In this document: positions 41,650-53,535 of the stretch, one piece after another
Layout of the letters: the number at the start of each line of letters is the position of its first letter
How positions within the stretch are numbered: the stretch's first letter is position 1
Assembly (NCBI GenBank): GCA_030280995.1
Contig: JASXTE010000001.1
Span: 1,463,501-1,527,500, forward strand
DNA from: Hemileia vastatrix
Lineage: Eukaryota > Basidiomycota > Pucciniomycetes > Pucciniales > Zaghouaniaceae
Direction: 5' to 3'
Length of the DNA stretch: 64,000 nt
The notes under the pieces: generated by a model
What the model was told of the DNA's origin: nothing
The model's database searches: none
The model's input: the letters and a program-made list of their open reading frames with translations, nothing else
Position numbers and translations under genes: made by a program

Positions 41650-43500
41650 ATGATGTCAAATTCCTTAACACCTTTCATATGTCAAGACAAATCTCAAAAG
41701 GAAACTCAATAGAGACACTAAAATTTCCTGACATATCTATCGATCACAGTTTCAACTTTACTGAATTCACTTCCAATAATAGTGAATCTGTCAAAGACAT
41801 GCTGACACCTGTTCCAGAACCAGCTGAAACTACTGAATCCTATAAAGATAACATAGAATCAGATGATCCTAAAACTAAGCATTATGAATATGTTCCTTAC
41901 AACACCAGACCAAGTAAAGAAATATCCTCTCAAATTAACCCTTCAAATATCCTAACCACTAAATGTAGAGCCAATGTTGCGTGCATGATTGTCACACCTT
42001 TTGATACTCCTCAGAATTACCATGAAGCACTAAATTCTCCTGAAAGTGATGAATGGTTGAAAGCCATAAATTCCGAATTGAAAAGCATAAGTCATCATGG
42101 AGTATGGGAAGAATCTACCTTACCATTAAATAATCACTTGATAGGAACAACATGGACCTTTAAGAAGAAAACTGATTCAGATGGAAATATCATTAAATAT
42201 AAAGCTCATTTTTGTGCGCAAGGTTTTTCACAATTAGAAGGTATTGAATACAATGAAACTTATTCTCCCACTTGTGGACTTGCTACTCTTTGATTTCTAC
42301 TCAGACTTGCTGCCTACAAAGACTGGGAACTATTTCAAATGGATGTGAAGTCTGCTTTCCTACACGGAAACTTCAATGAAGACATCTATCTTCGATATCC
42401 ACAAGGATACGTGCCTAAAAACAAAAACATTTGTCTCCATCTCAAATAATCTCTATAGGGTCTAAAGCAAAGTCCTTGCTTCTGGTACAATAAACTAACT
42501 AACTTCTTTACCAGTATCAACTTTAGAGCTAGTGTTGTTGAACCTTGCTTATTCGTTCACAATGACCATAACTATCCATGCTATGTGTTCATCCACATTG
42601 ACAATCTCATCATTTGTGGCTTCTCAATCAACATCTTTAAGGAAAATATAAGTCAAGCCTTTGACATTGGCAATCAAGGTGACCTTAACTGGATACTTGG
42701 AATGAAGGTTATCCGCAATCAAACCTAGAGAACCATTACCCTCACTCAGCAACTATACATCCAAAAATTATTGAACAAATTCAATCATTCTAATTGTCGA
42801 ACCATCACCACTCCTTTTGTGCCCAACTCTCAGTTTTCTCAAAATGAAAGTCACAAATTAACCAACCTTTTCAACTACCAAAGGGCCATAGGTCTACTAA
42901 ATTACTTAGTCTTTTGTACCAGACCTGAATTGGCATTTGCAGCTAGTTCCTTGGCTCAACACCTTAACTATCCAAATGACGAGAAGATAGTGGAATTTTT
43001 CCACATCTTACGTTACTTGCAACTAATCAAGGACTATGGTCTCACTCTTGGAAAAGTTCCAAACTCTGCATATGGATCTTTAACAGGATTTTCTGATTCC
43101 AATTACAACAAATCCCCTGACTCATAATCCACATCTGGCTCTTTGGTCTTTCACTTAGGTTTACTTAGCTAGCGTTCTTGTAAACAACAGTCAGTATCCT
43201 TATCAACATCTTAATCTGAGTATTATGCCATGACCAAATGGGGTCAAGATCTACTGTGTAAAAAGAACTATTTAACAATTTCTCAATTAAATGGCAACAA
43301 TCAAGGCGCAATAAATTGAGCATTAAACCCCTTATATCAACACAGAACCCTTCACATTAATACTAAAGTTTTCTGGTTGCGTGAATTAGTTATTACTCAA
43401 AAACTTACAATACAATACGTCTCTACCAATCATATGATAGCTGATATACTAACAAAACTTTACCTAGAGCAAAACACCATGAATTCTTGAGTAACTTAAA
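41650..43500 (+). pseudogene. Copia reverse transcriptase and RNase H
   Basis: RT starts near 42020 (EALNSPESDEWLKAI), WTFKKK...KAHFCAQGF, then TGA 42291, FQMDVKSAFLHG (about 42345) with the first Asp; the YxDD box is changed to HIDN (about 42595). Stops near 42447, 42459 and 42726. RNase H at about 43070-43480 with GFSDSNYNKS and ADILTK. Reads without shifts over long parts, so decay is mainly by point changes. Confidence 0.85.
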
Positions 43501-43520
43501 TTTGAGTCCATTGCTGTCTT

Positions 43521-43969
43521 GAGAATGGGTGGGTGTTAATATTCTATTAGCATTACTATTCCATATTCTTATTTTTATACTTTCCACTACCAATAGATCT
43601 TTATATCACCATTTACATACATACCCTAACCTAAGCATATTTAAGGATGTCAAGCAGTTATTGAGCCAGCATCTAAACTTTTCTCACTTTTATTTATTAT
43701 TTACTTATTTCTCTTTTCTAGTCTCACTTCCTTTTATCTCTTGACCTGTCCTAGCTCCTCCCTGCTCTTCACTCGTCCACTCCTAGTCCACTGTCCACTT
43801 AAGTCTTATATATCACTAACATATTATATTAAATATTATCTGGTAAAATTCTCACTTCCTTTTATCTCTTGTCCTGTCCTCGCTTGTCCCTTCCCCTCAC
43901 TTGTCCACTCCGAGTCCACTGTCCACTTAAGTCTTATATATCACTCACATATTATATTAAATATTATCA
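43521..43969 (+). repeat. Copia polypurine tract and 3' LTR
   Basis: GAGAATGGGTGGG (43521-43533) precedes the LTR start at 43534. LTR 436 bp, ending ATTATCA at 43969 and followed by the GTTTG duplication. Confidence 0.92.
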
Positions 43970-44852
43970 GTTTGGAGTTGACTGGTGAAGATAGAAGGAG
44001 GCTTCACATGAGGTTATCATCTCCTGAAGATGATGGTTGGTAGACCAGGACTGGGTTGTATTCAATGTATAAGTGCATGGATTGTTGTAGGAGAAGAAAA
44101 GAAGTGGGTGCTGTGTCTGGTTTTTGGAGTGTGGCTCAGGCTCTAGTGAGAGTCTATCTTTTTTAGAGTAATAAGGGCTGATCTCCCTAGTGCTAAAACC
44201 TCTCCCCAAGATGAGAAAATCCCAGGTTTTAGTAAGTCAGCTCCCTTGGAGATACACCAAGTGGATTTTCAACTTTCTCTTTTTAATGTTTCTCTTCTCT
44301 GCAAGTATTCTTCATGTTTTTTATCAAGTATCTGTTCTCTCACAAGATTTTCAATTATTTTTAATTCAAGTTCAAAAAAGAAGATTGGCTATATATCTTT
44401 ATTGAAAGATATTCAGAAAAGCTGTGGGGTGGTAAGATTGGGGTCTAAAAGTAAGTCCTCCCAATTGTGCACCACTAGGGTTTCTTCTACGCCTTTCAAA
44501 AAAATTACCTTGGCCACATCTGTGAGCATTGTGGAAACCCCTGGTTTTTTTTGTAAGATGGAAGAAAACTCAAGAAAAGAAAATAAAAATTTCAAGATAA
44601 CTGAAGAAAAGCAAGAAAAAAATCTGAAGATAATCAAAAAAGAGGAAAAGAATTCTTTTTTGTAAAGATCATAAAGGTCAATTTTTGGGCCTCCTGCATG
44701 AGCTTAAACTACACAAAATTTTGAAGACAGCAGATTGTCAAGATCAATTTTTGGGCCTCTTGCATGAGGATAAACTGCATAATTTTAGAAGATATGATTC
44801 AGAAGATGAATAAAGTTTTGAAGATTTGGAAGATTGAAGTGAGGATGAAGAT
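43970..44852 (+). pseudogene. Element D protease end and linker
   Basis: Protease resumes (SLELTGEDRRRLHMRLSSPEDDGW) to TAG 44041. Then the conserved linker LEIHQVDFQLSLFNVSLLCKY (44246), the block VRLGSKSKSSQLC (44430), and hairpin sites at 44690 (CCTC/GAGC, one mismatch, loop CTGCAT) and 44756 (CCTC/GAGG, loop TTGCAT, tail ATAAACTG). Confidence 0.78.
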
Positions 44853-46842
44853 GTGGAATTGAGGAAAAGTTGTGGAGTGGTGAGATTGGGGAATAAAAGT
44901 AAGTACTCCCAATTGTGCACTTCTAGGGTTTCTTCTACACCTTTCAAAAACATTACCTGGGCCACACATGTGAGAAATGGGGAAACCCTTTGTTTTTGTT
45001 CCAGGTCTGGTGGTCTTCAAGTCCTGAAGATCCCTCAAGTTGAAGGTGGAGCTGCAAATTACAGGAAGGTGGTGCAGAAGATCAGGCCTGTCAATGAGCC
45101 TATTCCTGTAGGTTTGAATCCTCCTTTGAAGAGACCTCCCTTGTCAAGAGATCTGTACTGTACTCCTCTGGTGAGGAATCCTCCTGATTTTGTGGAAACC
45201 GCTCAGGTGACTGTGGAAAGGTTGAGAGTTGTTAATTTTGGTTCTGATGGTTGGTTCTCTGATGAGAAAAAGAAGTTGTTGTTGCACATTATTGCGCTCA
45301 GGGAGATAGAGGTGTAATTTGTTGAAGAGGAAAGGGGTGTGTTGAAAAACTCTTATGAAAAACCTTACTTAATTCCTGTGGTTTGTCATGAACCTTGGCA
45401 AATCAAACCTATTCCGATTCCAGCTGCTATAAGGGATGATTTTATAGAGATTTTTAGAGAAAGAGCCAGAACTGGGTTATGCAAACAATTAAATTCTAGT
45501 TACTCAAGTCTGGTTTTCTGTGTTAAGAAGCAGAATGGGAAGTTGAGGGTGGTGCATGATTTTTAGGCCTTGAATAGAGTCACTATCAAGGATGCAGGGA
45601 TGCCGCCAAGTGTAGAGGACTTTGTGGAAGCTTTTTCTGGAAGGGTTTTTTATGGTTTGGGTGATATTATGGGTGGTTATGATGAAAGGGAAATTCACAC
45701 CAATTCATGGCCACTCACAATGTTTGAGACTCCTCTGGGAAGATTTCAGCTCACTAGGTTGCCTCAAGGAGCAACTAATTCAGTAGCAGTATATCAAGCT
45801 CCAATGGCTTGGATTTTACAGGATGAGGTTCTGATTATTGATTACAGTGGAATTAAAGGACCCTCCACTGATTATGGAAATGAGGTGCTGATGGAGAACC
45901 CAGGTATAAGGAGATTTGCTTTGGAATATGAAATTACTCTAGAGAGGGTATTGTTTAGAATTGAGGAGGCTGGTTTTACCATTTCTGGGTCAAAGTTTTG
46001 TTGTTGTGTTCCTGCTCTGGAAATTCTGGGTCATGTTGTATGCAAGGAGGGAAGGATTATGGCAAAGAAGAAGGTTAATAAAATTCAGTCATGGCCAAGG
46101 CCCAAAAATACTACTGAAGTTAGGGGATTTTAGGGAGTTTGTGTGTATGTCAGGATTTTTATTAAAGATTTTTCTTTTTTGGCTTCACCTTTAAGAAGGT
46201 TGACCAGGAAAGATGCGGTGTGGGAATGAACTGAAGAGTGTGAAGAGACTTTTCAGAAGTTGGAGAAGGTGGTAGGTGAAGATATTATTCTTCACAAGCT
46301 GGATTATGGAAGGGAAGCTGGAAAACTTAATCTGGCAGTGGACTCAAGTTATATTTCTTCTGGTGCTGTTTTGTCTCAGGAAGATAAATCTGGGAGGGTC
46401 AGGCCAGTAAGGTATGAGTCTGTGGTTTTTAATGAGGTGAAATCTAGGTATTCTCAGCAAAAGTTGGAATTGTGTGGTGTAGAAAAAATTTTGAAGAAGC
46501 TACAAACTGTTTTATGGGGGAAGCATTTTGAGCTGCAGGTGGACGCAAAATTTCTGGTTCAAATGATCAATACACCTAGTCTTCCAAATGCTCCAATGAC
46601 TAGGCGGGTGGCATTTATTCAACATTTTTCTTTTGACCTGATGCAGAAGCCAGGGAAAAATTTTACAATTCCAGATGGATTATCAAGAAGACCACCCACA
46701 GATGAAGATTCTGATTCTGAAGAATTTGATGAAAATTTCCCAGTGGTTAGGGCCAGCACAAAGGGTGTTGAAGATTTTTCTCTCCTCCCCCAAGAGGCTA
46801 AACTGGAAGATTGTTCTCTCCTCCACCAAGAGGTTAAACTGG
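44853..46842 (+). pseudogene. Element D reverse transcriptase and RNase H
   Basis: A single frame with stops near 45315, 45564, 46131 and 46228. Block VRLGNKSKYSQLC repeats at 44880. RT: NEPIPVGLNPPLKRPP (45095), LPQGATNSVAVYQAPM, but the catalytic box FIDDGG is shortened to IIDYSG (about 45833), so RT is dead. RNase H: LAVDSS, VKSRYSQ (Glu changed to Lys), LQVDAK. Two hairpin-peptides LPQEAKLE and LHQEVKLAG at 46785-46842 with arms CCTC/GAGG. Confidence 0.88.
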
Positions 46843-48384
46843 CTGGTTCTGATCTTGATTCTAGAGATCAGGATGTTTTTTTGATGAAGATGGGGCTGTT
46901 GTTTGGGATGGCTCAAAATTGGAAAATGGTGTTTTTGTTGGGAAACTGGATACTCTTAAAGTTCAGTGGAAGGAAAAGGATGTACCAAAGTTTAGGGATT
47001 GGTGTCCTGGTTGGGCTGGTCATGTTTCTCATGTGTACACTGGGTATTTTGATGACAGGGTTGTACCCTTGGATGTTGTTTTGTTGGATTTTGAAGATGA
47101 GACTTTGTGTCAGATTGGATTTTATTTTATTATGGTTGAATATCTGTTAACCTTGGAGAGGCCAGATATTTTTGATGATGATACTTGGGTTGCAATCAAG
47201 AGGAAGAGTCCTGAATTTTTTGTGCTAGGAAGGAGGTTGATGAGAAGGAGACATCCAAATCCTCAGGTAGTGGTGACTCAGAAGAAGGGTCAAGAGTTGG
47301 TGTTGAAGTCTTTGCATGATACCTTGGTCATAGAGGCTTTGGGGAGACCTATAGAAGAGTAGAAGATAGATTTAATGGCCAGGTATGAAGTTGGCTGTGC
47401 AGGGTTGGGTTCAATCTTGTGAAGAATTTCAAAGAAGAAGTCACTTGAAGCCTAAAGAGGTTGGCCTTGCTACTGGTGAAACAACTGTGTTTGGAAGAGT
47501 CAGTTTGGATTCTTTCCATATCAAAGAGGGCAGGTATAAATACTTGATTGTTGCCAGGGATGGTTTGTCTGGTTGGGTTGAGGTGGTGCCTCTGGTGAAT
47601 TTGACTGCCAAAAGTGTGGCAGAATTTTTAAAGAAAGAATGGGTGTTTAGGTACCGGTTGATGAAGTTGGTGACTTTTGATGGTAGGCCAGAGTTTGGAG
47701 CTGAATTTAGAGCTGATTTTAAAGAAGCTTTGTCAAGTATTGGCTGTAAAGTCAGAGTGGCTACACCGTATTATCCTGAAGCCAAAGGCATGGTTGAAAG
47801 AGGGCATCAAGTTATCAAGAATGCTTTGGTGAAGATGTGTGGGGATAGTGCTAAAAAATGGAGACATTATTTACCCTTGGTGTTATTTTCTGATAGGGTC
47901 ACTGTGAAAAGGACAACTGGCTATTCCCTTTATGAATTTTTTTTTAGGAAGAAAGCTGTTCTACCAGTGAATTTGGAGGCAGTCTCTTATCTGGAAACTG
48001 ATTGGTATGATGTGTGCTTGACTGAAGAGTTGCTCTGTTCCATGATGCAACAGTTGGAATGTAGACAGAAATGTCAAGAGAAGGTTTAATCTAGAATGAT
48101 AAAGATAAGAAATCAATCATTCAGATACTGGGACATAAAGTTGGCTTATCGACTCAGGAATCCCTTGAAGCCTGGTTGTTTGGTTTTGGTGTATAATAGA
48201 AGTTTGGAGAGTCAGTGGGGAAAAATGTTTGCTGAATGATGGAATGGACCTTACAGAGTCAGATCTCAGGTGTGTGAATGTTCTTATGTTTTGGAGGAGT
48301 TAGATGGCGCAGTCTTAAAGAAGAGGGTGGCTGCTGATCAGGTGAAGAAATTTTACCCTAGAGGCACTAGAAGTGAAGAAGATT
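46843..48384 (+). pseudogene. Element D integrase
   Basis: Frameshifts near 46880 and 47320. The zinc site is CEEF (last Cys lost). Core: SLDSFHIK, VTFDGRPEFG, KGMVERGHQ; a six-residue insertion (RADFKE/AEFRAD) follows VTFDGRPEFG. Stops near 48087 and 48237. Ends KKFYPRGTRSEED. Confidence 0.87.
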
Positions 48385-48385
48385 G

Positions 48386-48911
48386 ACTTCACAATGAGGA
48401 TAAACTATGGGCCATTCTTTAATTTTGAATTTTGGTAATTCTGTGCATCTGTTTTTTGGAAACTTTTTTGTTAGAAGGTATCCATGGGTGGGGCTTCTAG
48501 ATTTTATTTTGGAAATGTGGGGGTAACTGATGGGCTGGCTGCTCTATCAAAATTTACCCCAGATTGTCTGTTTCCAACCCTTTCTCTTAATTTTGTTGAA
48601 CCCTATTGTTGGTTTATTTTCACAGGTTTTAGTCCTCTATGACTTCAAACTGGAAATTCTTTGGTCTTCAAGTGCCAGACTCTTCACTCTTATTGGTTTT
48701 AGTTTAATGTGTTGGATTTTTATTTTTTTTAGAAGGTACCTAGGGGGTCTTCTAGATTTTATTTTGGAAAGTGTGGGGGTAACTGATGAGCTGTCTGCTC
48801 TGTAGACTAGTTACCCCATAATTTCTGCTTCAAGTATTTTGTTTGTCCTAGTTGAATGCTAGTTCTGGTTTTTGTTATTCAGGCTTCAAGTCCACTATGA
48901 CTTTAAACTGG
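48386..48911 (+). other. Element D 3' non-coding: two H3-H2 modules and three small hairpins
   Basis: Module 1: TAGAAG 48472-48477 with CTTCTA 48494-48499; GGGGTAACTG 48520-48529 with a decayed partner AAATTTACCCC (48550-48560). Module 2: TAGAAG 48730-48735 with CTTCTA 48749-48754; GGGGTAACTG at about 48776 with CTAGTTACCCC to 48817. Small hairpins: a decayed one at 48388, AGTC/GACT at about 48630 (loop CTCTAT) and at about 48886 (loop CACTAT, tail TTAAACTGG). Confidence 0.8.
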
Positions 48912-48940
48912 CTTCTTTCATCTATTTGGTTTGGTGGGAG

Positions 48941-48996
48941 ATCACTGGTGGTCTCCCATCATTTTTACTTATTGGAGGGAGCCCACCCTGTGATCA
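48941..48996 (+). other. Long hairpin with PPT-like tract (D)
   Basis: ATCACTGGTGGTCTCCCAT (48941-48959) pairs with ATTGGAGGGAGCCCACCCTG (from 48971) and onward GTGATCAT. It is the best-kept copy of this hairpin, with ATCAC/GTGAT extending the stem. Confidence 0.68.
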
Positions 48997-49177
48997 TTTC
49001 CTTGGACTGGACTTTCTATGGAACCGGACTTTTTCTTTTCTTTAATTTTTGTGTCTATGGTTGTGTTAGATATTAGTTTTATATTATTTACTTTTTTTCT
49101 CTTTTTTTCTTCATATTTTTATGGGGGTTATTAGGATATAAAGAGAGAAAATCACAAAATTATATTATATGGTGTCA

Positions 49178-49420
49178 CCACATCAGGGTCACCTGGATGT
49201 GGGCAACATTAGTTGGGAAAGGCTCATCAATCGGCTGGTCAATGCTATTTTCTTTTTAATTATTCTCTCAATTTCTATTTATTTTATCTTTATTTTTTTA
49301 TTTATTATTTCAATTCATTTAAAAATTATTAAACAGTGTATTCACATCAAGGTGCATTTGGATGTGGGTAAGGTATTAGGGGATCAGCTCATCAATTGGC
49401 TGGGGGATAACATTTGTAAC
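49178..49420 (+). other. Two CCACATC/GATGTGG modules (D)
   Basis: First: CCACATC 49178-49184 with GATGTGG 49196-49202. Second: TCACATC near 49342 with GATGTGG near 49359, followed by CAGCTCATCAATTGGCTGGG. Same order and spacing as in C. Confidence 0.65.
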
Positions 49421-49747
49421 TATTATTTATCTTTTCTTATTATTATTATTCATTTCATTTTAATTTTTCAGCTCTCATATTTTTGGTTCATTTTGTTTAT
49501 TTATTTTCAAGTTTTTTTTAGTATGTTAGTAGTTTAAAATAAAAATATAAAAATAAAAATAAAATAAAAATAAATCATATAAAAATAAAAAATAAAAATA
49601 AAAATAAAAATAAATAAAATAAGATAAAATAAAAATAAACCAATTTTTTTATATTTCTGTTAATTATTATTTTTCTTTCTAGTTAGTGAATTATTAATTT
49701 CTCTTTTTTAATGTCTGAAACAAGAAGCCTCCAGTGGTTGGTCTGGA
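49421..49747. repeat. AT-only low-complexity stretch in D
   Basis: T-rich then A-rich, with AAAAATAAAAATAAA repeats at about 49535-49640, ending near the 3' end of the antisense gene. Confidence 0.6.
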
Positions 49748-51258
49748 TTATGGTGGTGTTTTTTTTGTTAGGATTGGAGGAAGAACTGTGTTCTTTGTGA
49801 TGTAGGTGGCTGGAAAGCATATATGGGTTGTAATGGTCAGGGAGCAAAGTAGAGGGTAAATTTTGTGAAGAAGTGGAAGAGCGGGGATAGAGTGTTGGAA
49901 GGTGTGCTTGATTATTCTAGACATCTTACAGTGGTCATCAAGTAGCTGTTTTCTTAGATTCTTTTCAAATTCATTCAATGGACCGTGGAGAGCAAAGGCC
50001 TTAAGAATGTTTTAACACATCATGCTTAGGTGTTGTTTCATGTTGGAGTAATCCAGCATTAAGTTAGTTTCTAGAGGCTTGCCAATCCCAATTGTAGTTT
50101 CAGGAGGCAGGGTTCCAACTATACAGAAGAGTTATATCAGTAATTGTTTTCTGTTGAAGAAATCGGATTTATTAATTTAGTACTTACAGATTGGGAGCTC
50201 TACAAATTTGTATACGGCCGTAATCTGGACTGTGGAAGAATGTTGAATGTATTTGGAAGGAGGATCAACCAGATAGAGGTATGGACTCTCATGATCATTC
50301 TCTAAATGGTGTTGAGAAGATGAAGGAAAATAAGGGCACTTCTGTGGCCTGGTTGTAGAAGCAGGGCTGCTGTTGTTGTTGTGGATATTATTATTGCTTG
50401 GACCAGTTAGGTTGGACACTGGTGGTGGAGTACCAGGGTTGTTGAAGGAAGGATCAGGAGAAGGTGACCTGGAAGCTGATTGTGATTTTCTGGATGAAGA
50501 TCTGGAAAAAATAGAACTATCAGAGGAATAATTGGCGGGCAGAGGAGAGGTGTAGCTAGTTCTTCTTGTGGGAACAGGAGACTTTTGTTTGGAAGCAGTG
50601 TTGCGTGCTCTGGTGTTTTCAGGAGGTCCTCTGGCAGGCCTTCTAGAGATGTTGGAATTTTTGGGGTTGTCTAAGGAAGAAATTTTGCATGTACGCATTG
50701 CTCTGGGAGCACTAGGAGGTGGTTGCGTAGAGTTGTTTGTGTTTAATGGTGTATTTTGGCTGTTATCTGGCTGAATTTGGGAGTTTTGAGCCTGATTTTT
50801 TCTTTCTGGCAAGGCGGGCGGGCTGCCTGGACGCGGTCTAGCAGCCTGGGAGCTGATTTTGAAGTTTCTTTGGCTGAATTTGCTGAGGTAAAAGCAGATT
50901 CTTGAGAAGATAAAGAAGGTCTTTTAGGGATTGTTTTGGGAATAGAATGGTGTGATCTTCTGGAAGGAGAGGAAAATAAAGAAGAGGTAGCTGGTCCAAG
51001 CTCTGGTGACCTGGTAGGAGATCTGGAAATATATTTATGAGAAATTGAAGGTAGAGGTATTGGATAGTTGGGATCTCTGTCACATCTTTTCTTTTTAGAG
51101 TTGCAATAATCACAGGCTCTTTTATAGAATCTGGCCTGAGGAGTAGGAAGAGTGAAGGTACAAGGCCTGCACATGTGGATGCACTGTTTACAAGAATAGT
51201 CCTTTGGAGCAGTGAAGCAGGGAAGATCCAATGGGTAAAAATTTGGGGATCCAGCCAT
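49748..51258 (-). pseudogene. Element D antisense gene 1 (large), best-preserved Cys cluster
   Basis: ATG 51258-51256, MAGSPNFYPLDLPCFTAP. The domain at residues about 22-52 is complete: C-x2-C-x6-C, 15 residues, C-x2-C-x6-C, with YKRAC and KKKRC. The basic run sits in the second half, unlike GAL4-type clusters where it follows the second Cys. One frameshift near 50800, then a Ser/Pro/Asn linker to ELPI. Intron 50119-50187, 69 nt, GTAAGT donor and TATAG acceptor. Exon 2 (from 50118) has GTLPPETTIG, a stop near 50012, and the helical LRKQLLDDHCKMSRIIKH; the far end is shifted relative to C. Expected to be a nuclear DNA-binding protein; inferred from the domain. Confidence 0.75.
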
Positions 51259-51407
51259 GATCTGTGAAGGAAAAATTATGAAGAGAAAAGTGATGAATGA
51301 AAATTTTATCAGTGATGTGTAGATAATGAAGAAAGAGTGGAATTTCAGCCCGTTGGCTGCAAAGCCATGTGCATAGAGGTGGCTCTGCCCTTATATGCAA
51401 AATGTGT

Positions 51408-51838
51408 TTTAGTCTGTCAAGACTTTAAACTGAACACCGTGGTTGGTCCATCAAGACTTTAAACTGAAAAATGGTATAGTCCCCCAAGACTATAAACTGC
51501 GGATGGTTTAATGGAGTCCTTTAGGACTATGAACTGATAATTGGAGTTGGTATGATTCTGGAAGAGGGCATCCAAGGGGGAGTCTCTGAATTTTGTAAGG
51601 CAAGGGTGGGGGTAACTGATGAGCTGGCTGCTCTGTAGAACAGTTACCCCAGAATTTTAGTTTGTTTCTTTGGTCTTTAATGTTTTGATCTCTGGTTCTG
51701 TATTTTTGATTCAGGTTTTGGAGTCCCCCAAGACTATAAACTGAGGGATTTTGAGTCACCCAAGGACTATAAAATGAGGGCTATTAGTCCCCCAAGACTT
51801 AAAACAGAGGATTACTCCCCCAAGAGTTTAAACTGAGG
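51408..51838 (+). repeat. Element D inter-gene region: eight small hairpins around one H3-H2 module
   Basis: Hairpins at about 51410, 51447, 51480, 51514, 51722, 51753, 51787 and 51814. Arms AGTC/GACT, GGTC/GACT (wobble) and, at 51814-51827, ACTC/GAGT. Loops TGTCAA, CATCAA, CCCCAA, CTTTAG. Between them the H2 stem GGGGTAACTG 51609-51618 with CAGTTACCCC 51641-51650; the H3 partner (AGAG/CTCT near 51563 and 51584) is short. Same layout as 30686-31147 of C. Confidence 0.88.
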
Positions 51839-51890
51839 TAACTATTTTATTCTCTTTTTTTCTAAATCAAGATTTTAAGGCAAGAAGAAA

Positions 51891-52387
51891 TTACAGAAAA
51901 GAATCAAGAGATGTAACAAAATGTTCAGCATTGGCTTTGAACTGGTGAATGAGGTTTTTCCTTTTCTCAAGGTCCTGTGTATTCCTGGCAGGAGTGGATT
52001 GGAAAAAAGTTAGGATGAGATGCTTCTGTTGAGAAGAATCTTGTTGAAATTTGTCTTTGATGGTGGGCAATGGATGGTAGAGCTAGTGGTTGTACTGGGG
52101 TTGGCACTCTTTTTTGAAGGGTGTAATTTGTTGACCAGTCTGGGAATCAGGATGGATGGTCAGGATATTTTGGTGCTGGTAGAAGGGGGACCAGGTTGTG
52201 GAGGAGGAGAAGATGTTGAAGAGGACATTGGACCAGGTCTGTAGCAAGTCTTCTTTCTGGATTGGCAGACATCACAGGAGGTTCTGTATGGATGAGCTGG
52301 TGGTGGGATGGTGGAGATCAGATTGTTGTCAATGCAGTATTGGCAAGGACCTATGTCAGTAGCAGATTTGGAAAGAAAGCTGAACAT
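51891..52387 (-). pseudogene. Element D antisense gene 2 (small)
   Basis: ATG 52387-52385. Cys domain IGPCQYC...S then SC-x2-C-x6-C: the third Cys is Ser, but the last Cys, lost in C, is present. So C and D each lost a different Cys, and their common ancestor had all six. PGP/Ser-rich linker; helical end ARNTQDLEKRKNLIHQFKAN with stop at 51891. At least one frameshift between the two ends. Confidence 0.65.
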
Positions 52388-52423
52388 GGTGGTTGTGATG
52401 AAGGAGAATATTTAAATTCTCTA

Positions 52424-52435
52424 TTGGAGGGAGGA
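52424..52435 (+). other. Element D polypurine tract
   Basis: TTGGAGGGAGGA directly before the 3' LTR, identical to the tract of B although the LTR families differ. Confidence 0.88.
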
Positions 52436-53535
52436 TGTGGTCTTCCAACATTTGTGGAGCCCTTTGTTGGTCTATTTGTTGTTATTTTGATATGTCTTTA
52501 ATGGCTTTGTTTAATAATTGGGTGTTTTTCTGGAATTATTTGGCGAAGATTGGGACTGCAGGTATGTGGGTACTATCATTGGATAGCCCCAGTTTTTCTT
52601 TATATTTTATGTCTTCGTGACATTTATCAGATTTTAAGTATTTAAGGGATTTTTTCTCATTTTTCATTTTAAAAGATAGCTGTTTAATTCTGTTTTTTGC
52701 ATTTTGAGGGCTAACCTTAAGTTTTAATGCTAAGTGCTTAGCACCATTAGAATGGGCTAATTTGTCTCTACATTTCATGTCACAATGTTTTTATAGCTTA
52801 ATTATGTGTTTTAAAGATTTTAGTAGTTGTAGTAGATTTTTCTAAGTATTTTGGGTATTTTTAGAGTTTTTTATTGGTTTTCTGGCTTCAGGGTGGTCCG
52901 GCCACCTCAGGCGGGCCTCACAACGTCAGGTGGACTGCCCGCCTTGGTTCTAGAAGGCTTGGAAGTATTTCTAGAGGGGTTTATTCAATTTGGCACTCAG
53001 AAACACCAAATTTGTTGGTTTGAATGGGCTTTTCGATAGTTATCTGTGTGTAAATAGTGAATAAGACAGTTTGGGGAAACTTTAATTATCATACAACCAT
53101 CCAGAGGTGATATCCTTGTTCCTCACTCAGTTTTCATTGTTTTCTGGCCACAATTGGTTGTTTTTGTTTCAAGGTGAGCTCTTCATTTAACTTAATATGG
53201 CAACTGGTTTCTCTGGTGTAGTCTTGCAAGCTATAACAAGTATTATTGCTGTCTCTTGTGTAGATTTGCAACCTACATCAAGTATCATTGCTTTCTCTGG
53301 TGTGTACATTGGTCTACATATCAGTTCTTTGGTTTGTTAGTCTGTCTGGAGACTACTTTCTTGGCTGATCAGGCAGTCAAGTGTGTTTTAAAAGGGGCTT
53401 TAGCAACAGGAACCAATTTATTGTATCAGGTAAATCTCACTTTATTTTTCTAAAGGGACAGGGTATTTTCTGTCTGGGATTTTACTCCAACTTCCTTGGT
53501 CAAGGTCTGTAGCTAGTACTATAGGATTGTCTACA
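52436..53535 (+). repeat. Element D 3' LTR
   Basis: TGTGGTCTTCCAACATTTG to GGATTGTCTACA, 1100 bp. GC-rich island at about 52890-52945. Followed by TTGC and then element E. Confidence 0.9.

Larger units (their letters stand above)
38821..43969 (+). mobile_element. Ty1/copia LTR retrotransposon inserted in the protease of D
   Basis: About 5.15 kb. LTRs 38821-39459 and 43534-43969, both TGTTAATATT ... ATTATCA. Target duplication GTTTG at 38816-38820 and 43970-43974. Internal order gag, protease, integrase, RT, RNase H (integrase before RT) marks Ty1/copia. Removing it restores the D protease reading (GISLELTGED). The coding part is broken by many stops and shifts. Confidence 0.95.
35197..53535 (+). 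mobile_element. Element D: giant Ty3/gypsy element inserted in E and split by a copia element
   Basis: About 18.3 kb including a 5.1-kb copia insertion, so about 13.2 kb of its own. Same family as C: LTRs, PBS, gag-protease, linker, RT-RNase H, integrase, hairpin modules, two antisense genes, PPT, LTR. Flanks CTGC (left) and TTGC (right) look like a 4-bp target duplication with one change. Joining E across it restores a reading that matches exon 2 of B's antisense gene (SAYxxPxPEP). Confidence 0.9.

Noticed and set aside
51508..51759. Minus-strand frame with HQLPPPLPYKIQ-like sequence
   Set aside because: It covers the H2 module and hairpins; C has no matching open frame.
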